64,000 bases of DNA, from assembly GCA_025989215.1 (NCBI GenBank), contig JAPDNP010000010.1:1-64000 (forward strand), written 5' to 3'. This DNA comes from Neisseriaceae bacterium JH1-16. Lineage in GTDB: Bacteria > Pseudomonadota > Gammaproteobacteria > Burkholderiales > Chromobacteriaceae. Every line of letters starts with the position of its first letter. Position 1 is the first letter of the stretch. The notes under the pieces are model-generated. The model worked only from the letters and a program-made list of their open reading frames with translations. It was not told the DNA's origin and did not search any database. This document shows positions 1 to 8,958 of the stretch, in pieces. Both the position numbers and the translations under genes were made by a program.

Positions 1-183
1 CTGGAGCGTGCCAAGCAGATCCAGATCCTGCAGGGCGATCTGCCGAGCCCGATCAACCCGCCGTCCGGCTGCGTGTTCAGGACCCGCTGCCCGCAGGCGG
101 TGGGGCGTTGCGCTTCGGAGGTGCCGACGCTGCGGGCGCTGGGGGCGGGCACACAGACTGCCTGCTTGTTGGCCGAAGCGTGA
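1..183 (+). CDS. Oligopeptide/dipeptide ABC transporter ATP-binding protein, C-terminal end (partial)
   Basis: The window opens inside this gene. Frame 1 gives 60 residues ending at TGA 181-183. They include the [20 protein letters not shown] signature followed by further cysteines. This is the C-terminal extension found in OppD/OppF/DppD/DppF ATPases, which power peptide import at the inner membrane. The nucleotide-binding core lies upstream of the window, so the exact subfamily cannot be set. The last codons contain an exact copy of the GTTGGCCGAA repeat (168-177). pepA starts 11 bases downstream, so peptide import and intracellular peptide hydrolysis may be co-transcribed (inference). Confidence 0.85.
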   Translation: MERAKQIQILQGDLPSPINPPSGCVFRTRCPQAVGRCASEVPTLRALGAGTQTACLLAEA

Positions 184-194
184 AAGGATTCGCA

Positions 195-1766
195 ATGTTG
201 AACAAATTGGCGGTGGACTTCTCCGTCACCAGCGGCCGCCCGGATAAACAGCGTACCGACTTCGTCGTCGTCGGCGTCTACGAATCGGGCAAGCTGAGCG
301 TGGCGGCCTGTGCGCTCAATCGCGAAGGCGATGGTGCGCTAGCCGAAGTGGTGAAGCGCGGCGGCATCGACGGCAAGCTCGGCAGCACCCTGCTCTTGCC
401 CTATGTGCCCAAGCTGCCCTGCAGCCGGGTATTGCTGGTCGGGCTCGGCAAGGAGAAGGACTTCCACGGCGCCGAGTACCGCAAGGTCTGCCAGGCGGCG
501 GGCACGGCTCTGGCCGGGCTGAAGCCGACCGAGGTGGTCGTCTACCTGCCCGAGCTGTACGTGCGTGACCGCAGCCTAGGCTGGAAGGTCGAACAGGCGG
601 TGATCGCCTTCAGCGAAGCCTTATACCGCTTCGAGCCGTTCAAGAGCCGCCGCGAATCGACCGGCCCGGTGCGGATCGCACTCGGCGTACCGGGGCGAGG
701 CGAACTGAAGGATGGCGAAACCGGCCTCGAACGCGGTCGCGCGATCGCCGCGGGCCTGGTGCTGACGCGCGATCTGGCCAACCTGCCGGGCAATATCTGC
801 ACGCCGTCCTATCTCGCCGATGTGGCCCAGCAGTTGGCCGAAGGCACTGAGAGCCAGGCCGACATTCTGGACGAGACGCAGATCGCCGAGTTGAAGATGG
901 GCGCCTTCCTGGCCGTGGCCCAGGGCTCGGTGCAGCCGCCGCGGCTGATCGTACTGGAGCATCGCGGCGCAGCCGATCCGGACGAGGCGCCGGTGGTACT
1001 GGTCGGCAAGGGTGTCACCTTCGACGCCGGCGGCATTTCGCTGAAGCCGGCGGCCGATATGGACGCGATGAAGTACGACATGGCCGGCGCCGCCGCGCTG
1101 TTCGGCGTGTTCCGCGCGGTGCAGGCACTGGCGCTTCCGCTGAACCTGGTGGTGGTGGTGCCGGCGTGCGAAAACCTGCCGTCCGGCCAGGCGCTGCGCC
1201 CGGGCGACATCGTCACCACGATGTCGGGCCAGACTATCGAGGTGCTCAACACCGATGCCGAAGGCCGCCTGCTGCTGTGTGATGCACTCACCTACGCGCA
1301 GCAGCGCTTCAAACCGGCGGTGCTGATCGACGTGGCGACCCTGACCGGCGCCTGCGTGGTGGCGCTCGGCAATGTAGCCAGCGGCCTGTTCTGCAACAAG
1401 CAGGCGCTGGTGCGCGAACTGATCGCCGCCGGCGAGGACAGCGGCGACCGCGTCTGGCCGATGCCCTTGTTCGACGAGTACCAGAAGCAGCTCGACAGCC
1501 CGTTTGCCGACCTGGCCAATATCGGCGGCAAGGCAGCCGGCAGCATCACCGCCGCCTGCTTCCTGTCGCGCTTTGCCGGCGAGACCGACTGGGCGCATCT
1601 GGACATCGCCGGCACCGCCAGCCGCAAGGAAGGCGCCACGGGCCGGCCAGTGCGCATGCTGCTGCAGTATCTGCAACAGCGCGCCGAACGCCGCAGCGGC
1701 CCGGCCCGGGCAACCGCCCCGGCGGAGGACAGCGCGGCACTGCTGTGGGAGAGTGCCGGCCGCTGA
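195..1766 (+). CDS. pepA: Leucyl aminopeptidase PepA (M17, cytosol aminopeptidase)
   Basis: Removes N-terminal residues, preferably Leu, from peptides in the cytoplasm. The protein has 523 residues, close to the usual 500. The M17 metal-binding segments are clear: VGKGVTFDAGG with the metal/active-site Lys near residue 272, and NTDAEGRLLL at about 352-361 carrying the Asp/Glu ligands and Arg. I chose ATG 195 because an AAAGGA ribosome site lies at 183-188 and the family N-terminus fits. The longer frame opening at 108 would overlap the upstream gene. It follows the peptide transporter ATPase by 11 bases and ends in a rho-independent terminator. The extra C-terminal 20 or so residues are Ala/Arg rich and probably unstructured. 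Confidence 0.95.
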   Translation: MLNKLAVDFSVTSGRPDKQRTDFVVVGVYESGKLSVAACALNREGDGALAEVVKRGGIDGKLGSTLLLPYVPKLPCSRVLLVGLGKEKDFHGAEYRKVCQAAGTALAGLKPTEVVVYLPELYVRDRSLGWKVEQAVIAFSEALYRFEPFKSRRESTGPVRIALGVPGRGELKDGETGLERGRAIAAGLVLTRDLANLPGNICTPSYLADVAQQLAEGTESQADILDETQIAELKMGAFLAVAQGSVQPPRLIVLEHRGAADPDEAPVVLVGKGVTFDAGGISLKPAADMDAMKYDMAGAAALFGVFRAVQALALPLNLVVVVPACENLPSGQALRPGDIVTTMSGQTIEVLNTDAEGRLLLCDALTYAQQRFKPAVLIDVATLTGACVVALGNVASGLFCNKQALVRELIAAGEDSGDRVWPMPLFDEYQKQLDSPFADLANIGGKAAGSITAACFLSRFAGETDWAHLDIAGTASRKEGATGRPVRMLLQYLQQRAERRSGPARATAPAEDSAALLWESAGR

Positions 1767-1818
1767 CCAGCCCCCCTCTTCCCGAGGAACCATCAGGCGC
1801 GAGCGCCTGTCAGCCACG

Positions 1819-1844
1819 AGGCCCGATTACGATCGGGCCTTTTT
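1819..1844 (+). terminator. Rho-independent terminator after pepA
   Basis: A perfect 9-bp stem, AGGCCCGAT and ATCGGGCCT, encloses a 4-base loop and is followed by a T tract. A reverse GTTGGCCGAA copy lies 23 bases downstream at 1867-1876. Confidence 0.9.
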
Positions 1845-1895
1845 CATTCCGGCCCCCGCCGACTGTTTCGGCCAACGTTTCTCAAGATCGCCACC

Positions 1896-2822
1896 ATGAC
1901 CGACGCCCTCGACTACCAAGCCATCCTCGACACCATCGCCGCCGAAGTGCGCCCGCTCGCCGCGCAAGGCCGGGTGGCCGACTATATTCCGGAACTCGCC
2001 AAGGTGCCGGCAGGCAAGTTCGCGATGGCGGTGCACATGCTGGACGGCCGGCGCTTCGCCGTGGGCGAGGCCAACGAGCGCTTCTCGATCCAGAGCATTT
2101 CCAAGCTGTTCACGCTGATCATGGCGCTGCGCCTGAAGCGGGACGAACTGTGGCAGCGAGTGGGCCGCGAGCCGTCGGGCAACCCATTCAACTCGCTGGT
2201 GCAGCTGGAACACGAGCAAGGCATCCCGCGCAACCCGTTCATCAATTCCGGCGCCTTGGTGATCACCGATGTACTGTGTCGCCACTTCGTGCAAGCCGAC
2301 CGGGCCGTGCTGGAGTTTCTGCGCCGGCTCACCGGCGTCGCCGATCTCAATTTCGATTCGGCAGTGGCAGAATCGGAGGCCGCCCACGGCTACCGCAATG
2401 CGGCGATGACCAACTTCATCAAGAGCTTCGGCAACCTCGACAGCCCGGTTGAGACCGTGCTGCAAAGCTACTTCCGCCAATGTGCGGTGCGGATGAGCTG
2501 CCAGGAACTCGCCAGCGCCGGCCTGCTGCTGGCCAACCATGGCACGGTGCCCGCCAGTGGCGAGGCGCTGCTGACACCCAGCGAAGCGAAGCGGATCAAC
2601 GCCATCCTGCTGACCTGCGGCACTTACGACGCCGCCGGCGACTTTGCCTTCCGGGTGGGGCTGCCGGCCAAGAGCGGCGTGGGCGGCGGTATTCTGGCGA
2701 TTCTGCCCGGCGAGCTCGCGGTGTCGGTGTGGTCGCCGGCGCTGGACGAAAATGGCAACTCGCTGGTCGGGGCGATGGCGCTGGAACGCTTCACCACGCT
2801 GACCGGCCGCTCGGTGTTTTGA
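1896..2822 (+). CDS. glsA: Glutaminase (serine-dependent beta-lactamase-like fold)
   Basis: Hydrolyses L-glutamine to glutamate and ammonia in the cytoplasm. The 308 residues match the bacterial GlsA/YbaS family length. The SxxK catalytic motif is visible as S67-I-S-K70 within FSIQSISKLF, and the family-typical NPFINSGAL and SGVGGGI segments follow. It starts at ATG 1896, downstream of the pepA terminator and of a repeat copy, and is probably monocistronic. Possible roles are acid resistance or nitrogen supply; nothing in the sequence decides between them. An AT-rich stretch follows before the next gene. Confidence 0.95.
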   Translation: MTDALDYQAILDTIAAEVRPLAAQGRVADYIPELAKVPAGKFAMAVHMLDGRRFAVGEANERFSIQSISKLFTLIMALRLKRDELWQRVGREPSGNPFNSLVQLEHEQGIPRNPFINSGALVITDVLCRHFVQADRAVLEFLRRLTGVADLNFDSAVAESEAAHGYRNAAMTNFIKSFGNLDSPVETVLQSYFRQCAVRMSCQELASAGLLLANHGTVPASGEALLTPSEAKRINAILLTCGTYDAAGDFAFRVGLPAKSGVGGGILAILPGELAVSVWSPALDENGNSLVGAMALERFTTLTGRSVF

Positions 2823-2941
2823 AGCACTCAATGTCAAATGAATAATCACAGTGGAATGTATAATGAATATGATTCATTAACAGTGTTGTAGGGAAACTCT
2901 ATAAAATCCGGAGCCTTCCCCTTCTCCCAAAGCTGACGCCC

Positions 2942-4318
2942 ATGCAGGATGGCTTTACCGAGGCACCGACGCGCTTGACCCTGCTGACGGCAGGCTCGGT
3001 CGCTCTGCTGATGACTATTGCCGCCGCCGCGATTTTCCCCTTCGCCGGGGCGCCAGCGGCGAATGTGCCGGTACTCTTCCCGGTGTTCGCCACCGCGATG
3101 TCGGTGAACAACAGCATCATCGCCTATCTGATCACACTGCAGTTCTACATCACCCGACAGACCGCGATCGGCCTATTGGGCAGCGCCTTCGGCTATTCGG
3201 CATTGATGGCGGCCCTGCAAGTGGCTACCGCTCCTGGGGTGTTCAGCGAACTGGGCTTCATCGGCAGCCGCAGTCATGTCGGCGTGTGGATGTGGATCAC
3301 CCGGCTTGGCGGCTTCCCGCTGCTGATCGTGCTGGCGATGCTGCTGCTCAAGTTCTCCCCCGATCACAGGGTGCCCAAGCGCTACCAGAACTGGGCGCTG
3401 GCCGGTTTCGCCCTCGGCCCGGCCATTGCGACGCTGGGGCTGTACCAGTTCCTGTCCGTCGAAGGCACCCGGCTGCCATTGCTGACTTCGGCCAACGGCA
3501 ATTACTCTTCGCTCGCCTACGGCCAGGCCGGCTTCCTGATGGTGGCGGCCTGGGGGGCCGCGCTCGTCAGCATCCTGCAGGTGACGCGGCTACGGCGCAG
3601 CTTCTATTGCTGGCTGGCGCTGGGCAGCTACTCTTACATCCTCTACCTGCTGGTGAATTTCGCCGCCGCGGCGCGCTTCACCGTCGGCTGGTACACCTCG
3701 CGCTTCTTTGAGTTGTCGGCGGCGGCAGTCATTCTGGGCGCCCTGCTCTACGAGGTGCTGAAAATGCAGCAGCGGCTGCGCCGCTCCTACGAGCATGCCT
3801 ATGAGGAGTCGATCCGCGACGGGCTGACCGGGCTGTTCTCGCGCCGCTATTTCGATACCGCACTCACGCGTGAGATCGCTTCGCAGCAGCGCCATGCGCA
3901 GCCGTTCTCGCTGCTGATGGCCGATATCGATTTCTTCAAGCAATACAACGACCGCCACGGCCATCCGGCCGGCGACCGCTGCATCCGCAAGATCGCCCGC
4001 TGCCTGTCGGGTCAATTGCGCGAGGGGGATGTGGTGGCCCGCTACGGCGGCGAGGAATTCGTTGCCATCTTGCCCAATACCAACGAAGTCACCGTACAGC
4101 GGGTGGCCGAACGCTTCCGGCGTGCGGTGATGGCACTGGAGCTGACTCAGGATCGCAATGGCACGATGACCGTGAGTATCGGCCTCTACACCCATCACGC
4201 GGCCACAGGCCTGACGGCCGATGCCATGGTGGCGCACGCCGATGCGGCGCTGTACCAAGCCAAGCACGACGGCCGCAACCGGGTGGTAAGCAGCCCAGCC
4301 GACTTGGCCATCCAGTGA
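2942..4318 (+). CDS. Membrane diguanylate cyclase (MASE4-like sensor plus GGDEF)
   Basis: Makes cyclic di-GMP from two GTP. The first 280 or so residues are a multi-helix membrane region. Conserved features such as the segment around residue 35-60 (FPVFATAMSVNNSIIAYLI) suggest the MASE4 sensory domain. The GGDEF domain occupies about 290-455, with GGEEF at 369-373. The inhibitory I-site RxxD (R360-D363) is placed the expected five residues before it, so the enzyme should be both active and product-inhibited. The start is ATG 2942, preceded by an AT-rich promoter-like region. The ligand is unknown. Calling the N-terminus MASE4 is family recall rather than a computed match. Confidence 0.9.
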   Translation: MQDGFTEAPTRLTLLTAGSVALLMTIAAAAIFPFAGAPAANVPVLFPVFATAMSVNNSIIAYLITLQFYITRQTAIGLLGSAFGYSALMAALQVATAPGVFSELGFIGSRSHVGVWMWITRLGGFPLLIVLAMLLLKFSPDHRVPKRYQNWALAGFALGPAIATLGLYQFLSVEGTRLPLLTSANGNYSSLAYGQAGFLMVAAWGAALVSILQVTRLRRSFYCWLALGSYSYILYLLVNFAAAARFTVGWYTSRFFELSAAAVILGALLYEVLKMQQRLRRSYEHAYEESIRDGLTGLFSRRYFDTALTREIASQQRHAQPFSLLMADIDFFKQYNDRHGHPAGDRCIRKIARCLSGQLREGDVVARYGGEEFVAILPNTNEVTVQRVAERFRRAVMALELTQDRNGTMTVSIGLYTHHAATGLTADAMVAHADAALYQAKHDGRNRVVSSPADLAIQ

Positions 4319-4597
4319 AAGTGACCAGAAACCACGCTAAATACCACTGCAATGCCATGTCATCGGGCTGGCGGGGCAGAATTCGCCGCACGCTCGACTT
4401 GATCGCGCATTTTCTTCGTCCGTACACTAGCAAGTGGCAGGAGACGGGGCCGCGGTCTACGCCGACCGTTTCCGTTTGATGCCGCCTGCGCCTGTCGGGA
4501 TGGCCGAAGCCCGAGACAATTGCTACATTGCTCGGTTATATCGCCAAACCCGCTAGATCAACTAGGCTGAAGCTAGCCACTTCACAGACAATTAACC
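4319..4597. other. Intergenic region between the diguanylate cyclase and folE
   Basis: This stretch of 279 bases has no gene I can support and no clear terminator hairpin. It presumably holds the folE-BLUF promoter. The final 60 bases are AT-richer and contain the short direct and inverted CTAG-containing words around 4550-4575. Confidence 0.4.
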
Positions 4598-5299
4598 ATG
4601 CCCATCGATAACCCGCCCGGCAACATTCCAGAACAACCGGTATCGGCGCGCGTCCGCGCCCGCATCCAGGCTGCGGGGGCCCGTTTTCACGCCAACGACA
4701 ATATCGCCGCCTTCCTCGAGGAAGGCGAACTTGCCCTGTTGCAGGACGAAGTGAGCGCCAAGCTGCAAGGCGTGCTGGAAAGCCTGGTCATCGACACCGT
4801 CAGCGACCACAACACCCAGGACACCGCTCGGCGCGTCGCCAAGATGTACATGCAGGAAGTGTTCCGCGGCCGCTACCACAGCATTCCACCGGTGACCGAG
4901 TTCCCGAATATCGAGCAGTTGAACGAATTGATGATCGTCGGCCCGATCCGGGTGCGCAGCGCCTGCTCGCACCATCTGTGCCCGATCATCGGCAAGGTAT
5001 GGGTCGGCGTCATGCCGAACGAGCATTCCAACCTGATCGGCCTGTCCAAGTACGCCCGTCTGATCGAATGGGTGATGAGCCGCCCGCAGATCCAGGAGGA
5101 AGCAGTGTCGCAGCTGGCCGACCTGCTGATGCAGCGCCTGCAGCCGGATGGCTTGGCCATCGTGATGGAAGCCGACCATTTCTGCATGCACTGGCGCGGC
5201 GTGAAGGATACCGAATCGAAAATGATCAATAGCGTGATGCGCGGCTCGTTCCTGCGCGACGCTAACCTGCGGCGCGAATTCCTGGCGCTGATGAAATGA
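4598..5299 (+). CDS. folE: GTP cyclohydrolase I
   Basis: Converts GTP to 7,8-dihydroneopterin triphosphate, the first step of folate and other pterin synthesis. It has 233 residues. The zinc ligands of the family are present: Cys123 and His126 in SACSHHLCP, and Cys196 in HFCMHW. The C-terminal segment after Cys196 (HWRGVKDTESK) differs from the classical E. coli form and looks like the subtype often found in photolyase or light-response clusters; that is recall, not a computed tree. A BLUF photoreceptor follows after 22 bases with a strong GGGAGGT ribosome site. The product could also feed the pterin cofactor of PhhA (7783) and PhhB (38673). Confidence 0.93.
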   Translation: MPIDNPPGNIPEQPVSARVRARIQAAGARFHANDNIAAFLEEGELALLQDEVSAKLQGVLESLVIDTVSDHNTQDTARRVAKMYMQEVFRGRYHSIPPVTEFPNIEQLNELMIVGPIRVRSACSHHLCPIIGKVWVGVMPNEHSNLIGLSKYARLIEWVMSRPQIQEEAVSQLADLLMQRLQPDGLAIVMEADHFCMHWRGVKDTESKMINSVMRGSFLRDANLRREFLALMK

Positions 5300-5321
5300 C
5301 CTGACCACAACGGGAGGTAGC

Positions 5322-5747
5322 ATGCTGGTACGCTTGATATACGCCAGTCGGGCCTGTGAGCCCATCGGCCACGAGTTCATCGAACAGATCATTGCTGCCT
5401 CGTCCCGTCACAATCACAGCGCCGGCATCACCGGCGTGCTCGGCTATAGCGGCGACGTGTTCGTGCAGGTACTGGAGGGGGGGCGCGAGCAGGTGAACCA
5501 CCTGTACGCGACCCTACAGCACGACTCCCGCCACACCGGCCTGACCCTACTGCAATACAACGAGATCGACGTGCGCCAGTTCGCCAGTTGGACCATGGCC
5601 AAGGTGCGGCTCGACAAGGTCAATCTGTCGCTGCTGCTGAAATACTCGACCGGCAGCCTGCTCGACCCCTTCGACGTCAGCGGCAGCGCCACCGCCGCGC
5701 TGCTCGGGGAGCTGGCCGCCGCCGGCGCGTTCGCCGCGCGCGACTGA
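5322..5747 (+). CDS. BLUF-domain blue-light photoreceptor
   Basis: A single BLUF domain of 141 residues binds FAD and responds to blue light. The photochemical residues are intact: Tyr7 in LIYASR, Asn31, Gln49 in FVQVLEG, and Trp90/Met92 in SWTM. There is no fused EAL, GGDEF or cyclase output, only a short Ala-rich tail. It must therefore signal through a partner protein, as short BLUF proteins do. It sits 22 bases after folE on the same strand, which suggests a light-linked pterin operon. A cyclic di-GMP enzyme at 2942 is nearby but probably transcribed separately. The start is fixed by the GGGAGGT site at 5312-5318. Confidence 0.93.
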   Translation: MLVRLIYASRACEPIGHEFIEQIIAASSRHNHSAGITGVLGYSGDVFVQVLEGGREQVNHLYATLQHDSRHTGLTLLQYNEIDVRQFASWTMAKVRLDKVNLSLLLKYSTGSLLDPFDVSGSATAALLGELAAAGAFAARD

Positions 5748-6085
5748 GGCATCGCCCGCCTGCACGCTGGCCAGGCCAAGGTGCAGGCGATACGGCAGCA
5801 GCCGCGCCGGCTTGTGCCAGGGAGTGAAGCGCCCTTGAGAAGATCATGGCGGCGGGCAAACTGCACGGCGAGCGGCGTGCGGCCTGCCCACTAACGTGAT
5901 CCTGCTCGGCCTCCACGCCCCCACCTGCGACCCGGCGGTGGCGTTGCACCGCTACGGCAAGCTCGACGACGCGATCGTCGGGCCTATGCTGAGCGTCGGT
6001 TTCGGCGGGCTGGGCCGCGTGCCCGAGCCGCCGACTCAGGGCGAGTCCGCTCGAACATTCGCCCCGCCCATCCGCAGGAACTGCG
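5748..6085. other. Intergenic region without a supported gene
   Basis: Open frames run through this 338-base stretch on both strands, but none resembles a family I recognise. The plus-strand frame from 5896 runs out of frame through mmuM. A degraded gene is possible: the minus-strand frame around 5770-5850 reads like ordinary protein. I see no decisive evidence, and no strong terminator after the BLUF gene. Confidence 0.35.
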
Positions 6086-7042
6086 ATGCCCTCTTTCCAC
6101 GACCCGCTGGCCCCGTGGCTGGCGCAACAAGCCATCCTGGTGCTCGACGGCGCGCTGGCCAGCGAGCTAGAACGCCGCGGCGCCGACCTGAACGACCCGC
6201 TCTGGTCGGCCAAACTGCTGATCGAGCAGCCCGAGCTGATCCGCACCGTCCATCTCGACTACTTCCAGGCCGGAGCCGACGTGGCGACCACCGCCAGCTA
6301 CCAGGCGAGCTTCGAGGGCTTTGCCCGTCGCGGCCTCGACCGCGATACCGCCGCGATGTTGATACAGCGCTCGGTAGCCCTGGCCCAGGAGGCGCGCGAA
6401 CAGTTCTGGCGCGAGCCGGCCAACCGCCTAGGGCGACACTACCCGCTGGTGGCCGCCTCAGTCGGCCCCTACGGCGCCATGCTGGCCGACGGCTCGGAGT
6501 ACCGCGGCCAGTACGGCCTGGATGAAGCCGCCCTGATGGATTTCCACCGCCCGCGCCTAGCCGCCCTGCTGGCGGCCGGGCCGGACCTGCTCGCCTGCGA
6601 GACGATCCCCTGCCCCGGCGAGGCGCGTGCATTGGCGCGACTGCTGGCCGAAGAGTTCCCCGAGGCGCGCGCCTGGCTGAGCTTCTCTTGTCGCGACGCA
6701 ACGCACGTCAGCGAGGGGCAGCAGCTGGCCGACTGCCTTGCCGAGCTGAACGACTGTGCGCAAATCGTCGCCGTCGGCATCAACTGCACCGCCCCGCAGC
6801 ACATCCTGCCGCTATTGAGCGCGGCACGTGAGGTCACCGCCAAGCCGCTGCTGGTCTACCCGAATTCCGGCGAACACTACGACGCCGCGCACAAGTGCTG
6901 GCACGGCACCGCCGATGCCGCTGCCTTCGCCGCCGCCGCGCGCGACTGGGCCGCGGCTGGCGCCCGGCTGATCGGCGGCTGCTGCCGCACCGGGCCTGAC
7001 GAAATCCGCGCGATCAGCGCCTGGGCGCGTCGGCCGCGCTAA
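6086..7042 (+). CDS. mmuM: Homocysteine S-methyltransferase
   Basis: Transfers a methyl group from S-methylmethionine (or S-adenosylmethionine) to homocysteine, giving methionine. It has 318 residues, typical for MmuM. The zinc-binding cysteines are visible: GINCTAP around residue 230 and the C-terminal GGCCRTGP pair near residue 300. The N-terminus LVLDGALASELERRG is the family barrel start. No mmuP permease is adjacent, so the source of S-methylmethionine is unclear. A reverse-oriented Lrp gene follows, so transcription converges about 7.1 kb. Confidence 0.93.
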   Translation: MPSFHDPLAPWLAQQAILVLDGALASELERRGADLNDPLWSAKLLIEQPELIRTVHLDYFQAGADVATTASYQASFEGFARRGLDRDTAAMLIQRSVALAQEAREQFWREPANRLGRHYPLVAASVGPYGAMLADGSEYRGQYGLDEAALMDFHRPRLAALLAAGPDLLACETIPCPGEARALARLLAEEFPEARAWLSFSCRDATHVSEGQQLADCLAELNDCAQIVAVGINCTAPQHILPLLSAAREVTAKPLLVYPNSGEHYDAAHKCWHGTADAAAFAAAARDWAAAGARLIGGCCRTGPDEIRAISAWARRPR

Positions 7043-7175
7043 GAGCCACTCACACAACGAAGTTGCTGCGAAGCTAAAGCCCAGCACCACTGGCCCTGGC
7101 CAAGCGCGCGGCCGCGGACAGTACACGCAGCAACGCCAGGGGATTTTGTAGCGGCGCTAAAGGTTGGCCGAACGC

Positions 7176-7652
7176 TCAGGGCCGCGGCAATGGCAAGCGG
7201 CTGGTCTGCTTGATCGCCTCCAGCGTCACCGTCGATTTGACGCTGCGCACTAGCGGCAGACTCATCAGCTTGTTCATCACAAAGCGTGACAGCGACGGCA
7301 GATCCGGCACCACGATGCGCAGCAGATAGTCGGCCTCGCCGGCCGCCGCGTAGCAGTCGAGCACCTCGGGCAGGTCGGCAATCGCTTCGGCGAACTCGCG
7401 CAGCGAGCTCTCTACGTGCTTCTCCAGACTGACATTGGCGAAGGCCACCACCGACAGGCCCAGCAGATCGGCGCGCAGCGCGACATGGTAGCCCTCGATG
7501 ATGCCGGACTCCTCCAGCCGCTGGATGCGCCGGCCGATCTGCGACGCCGACAGCGGCACGGTCTGCGCCAGTTTCTGATGAGTGGCGCGCGCATCCTGCT
7601 GCAAAGCCTCCAGAATCAGGTAATCGAAGCGATCCAGCTCCAGTTTGCTCAT
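7176..7652 (-). CDS. Lrp/AsnC-family transcriptional regulator, divergent from phhA
   Basis: It has 158 residues, with an N-terminal winged helix-turn-helix (about 1-60, including LSASQIGRRIQRLEESGII) and a C-terminal RAM ligand-binding domain with the family CYAAAGEADYLL segment. The amino-acid effector is unknown. The gene is divergent from phhA across a 130-base intergenic region. By position it is the likely aromatic-amino-acid-responsive regulator of phenylalanine hydroxylase; this is inference, since many bacteria use PhhR instead. The stop end carries a GTTGGCCGAA copy at 7163. Confidence 0.92.
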   Translation of the reverse strand: MSKLELDRFDYLILEALQQDARATHQKLAQTVPLSASQIGRRIQRLEESGIIEGYHVALRADLLGLSVVAFANVSLEKHVESSLREFAEAIADLPEVLDCYAAAGEADYLLRIVVPDLPSLSRFVMNKLMSLPLVRSVKSTVTLEAIKQTSRLPLPRP

Positions 7653-7782
7653 TTAGCGCACCAAGTAATCATTCAATGCGGTAAGTATGCAAAATTGGTC
7701 GCACTCAAGCAAACTATGCGGCCCTGCCGCGCGGCCGGATGCGTACACTGCTCATCTCACTCAGCGCACCGGATTGTCCGCC

Positions 7783-8673
7783 ATGAATGCCCCCAGCGAG
7801 TTTGTCGCTCCCGATATCACCGCCCGCAAGAACGTCGGCCTCGAACATGCCGCCGACTTCACGCTACCGCAGCCGCTAGCGCGCTACAGCACCGAGGACC
7901 ACGCTACCTGGGCGACACTGTATCGCCGCCAGTGCGCGCTGCTGCCGGATCGGGTCTGCGATGAGTTTCTGGACGGCCTGGCGGTACTCGATGTCGACGC
8001 CGACCGGGTGCCGGACTTCGAACGGCTGAACGAGAAGCTCGGCGTCGCTACCGGCTGGCGCCTGGTTGCGGTACCGGGACTGATCCCCGACGAGGTGTTC
8101 TTCGAGCACCTGGCCAACCGTCGCTTCCCGGTGACCTGGTGGATACGCGAACCGCACCAGCTCGACTACCTGCAGGAACCGGACGTGTTCCACGACCTGT
8201 TCGGCCATGTACCGCTGCTGATGAACCCGGTGTTCGCCGACTACCTGCAGGCCTATGGCCAGGGCGGCATGAAGGCCAAGCAACTGGGCGCACTGCCGAT
8301 GCTGGCACGGCTCTACTGGTACACGGTGGAGTTCGGCCTGATCGCCACACCGAAGGGACTGCGCATCTACGGGGCCGGCATCGTGTCGAGCCAATCCGAA
8401 TCGGTGTACTGCCTGGAGAGCGCCAGCCCGAACCGGATCGGTTTCGACCTGGAACGCATCATGTGCACCCGCTACCGCATCGACACCTTCCAGAAAAGCT
8501 ATTTCGTCATCGACAGCTTCGCGCAACTGTTCGATGCCACCGCGCCGGACTTCGCCCCGCTCTACGCGGCACTGCAACGGCAGGACGGCATCGGCGCCGG
8601 CGATATCGTCGCCACCGACCGGGTGCTGCATGTCGGTGACCGACAGGGCTGGTCCGACAGCGCCGATGCCTGA
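7783..8673 (+). CDS. phhA: Phenylalanine 4-hydroxylase
   Basis: Hydroxylates phenylalanine to tyrosine using a reduced pterin, iron and oxygen. It has 296 residues. The facial triad is complete: His137 and His142 in FHDLFGHVP, and Glu183 in WYTVEFG. These are offset by one from the numbers I recall for the Chromobacterium violaceum enzyme, which supports start ATG 7783 over an upstream in-frame ATG at 7687. There is no regulatory ACT domain. The pterin recycling partner PhhB is 31 kb away at 38673, and GTP cyclohydrolase is at 4598. The TGA stop at 8671-8673 is the insertion site of a MITE, so the 3' untranslated region is mobile-element DNA. Confidence 0.95.
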   Translation: MNAPSEFVAPDITARKNVGLEHAADFTLPQPLARYSTEDHATWATLYRRQCALLPDRVCDEFLDGLAVLDVDADRVPDFERLNEKLGVATGWRLVAVPGLIPDEVFFEHLANRRFPVTWWIREPHQLDYLQEPDVFHDLFGHVPLLMNPVFADYLQAYGQGGMKAKQLGALPMLARLYWYTVEFGLIATPKGLRIYGAGIVSSQSESVYCLESASPNRIGFDLERIMCTRYRIDTFQKSYFVIDSFAQLFDATAPDFAPLYAALQRQDGIGAGDIVATDRVLHVGDRQGWSDSADA

Positions 8674-8884
8674 GAACCTGTTCGCGATCTGCTGCGCTCG
8701 GGTGATTTTGCGTTGGAATACCGCTCAACATGCTTGTCTACTCTATGAGTACACTCCGCTTTTTCGCGCCATTCCGCCTTATCTGACCCTTCGTTCGCGA
8801 GATCGTGAACAGACTCTTAGAACCTGCCCGCCGTCTACTGCACTCGGGCGATCCGGCATACGCGAGATATTGAACAGGCGCTGA
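8671..8884 (-). mobile_element. MITE family 1, full copy plus an internally deleted second copy
   Basis: The full element runs 8674-8816 with ends GAACCTGTTC and CAGACTC. A TTA follows (8817-8819), then a shortened second copy (8820-8881) with both ends but no middle. The whole cluster is flanked by TGA at 8671-8673, which is the phhA stop codon, and TGA at 8882-8884. This fits a TNA target duplication. The core contains the GAGTAC-type palindrome and the GGGTGAT...GCGTTG words shared with copies at 17 kb, 24 kb and 36 kb. Confidence 0.85.
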
Positions 8885-8890
8885 ACGAAC

Positions 8891-8916
8891 AAAAGCCCGG
8901 CATCTGCCGGGCTTTT
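8891..8916. terminator. Bidirectional terminator between phhA and the PAS-MCP gene
   Basis: AAAAGCCCGGC and GCCGGGCTTTT form an 11-bp stem with a 4-base loop. A and T tracts on either side let it serve phhA (plus) and the convergent transducer gene (minus). Confidence 0.9.
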
Positions 8917-8958
8917 CCCCTTTGCTGCAAATGGCGCCAGCAAGGCCGCCGTCAGAAC

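Noticed and set aside
621-1817. Long minus-strand frame of 398 codons opposite pepA
   Set aside because: It is antisense to a clear M17 peptidase, rich in His/Arg/Gln as expected of a GC-rich shadow frame, and has no recognisable domain.
5896-6525. 209-codon plus frame overlapping mmuM
   Set aside because: The second half is an out-of-frame reading of mmuM with Arg/Pro-rich sequence; only the first 180 bases are intergenic.
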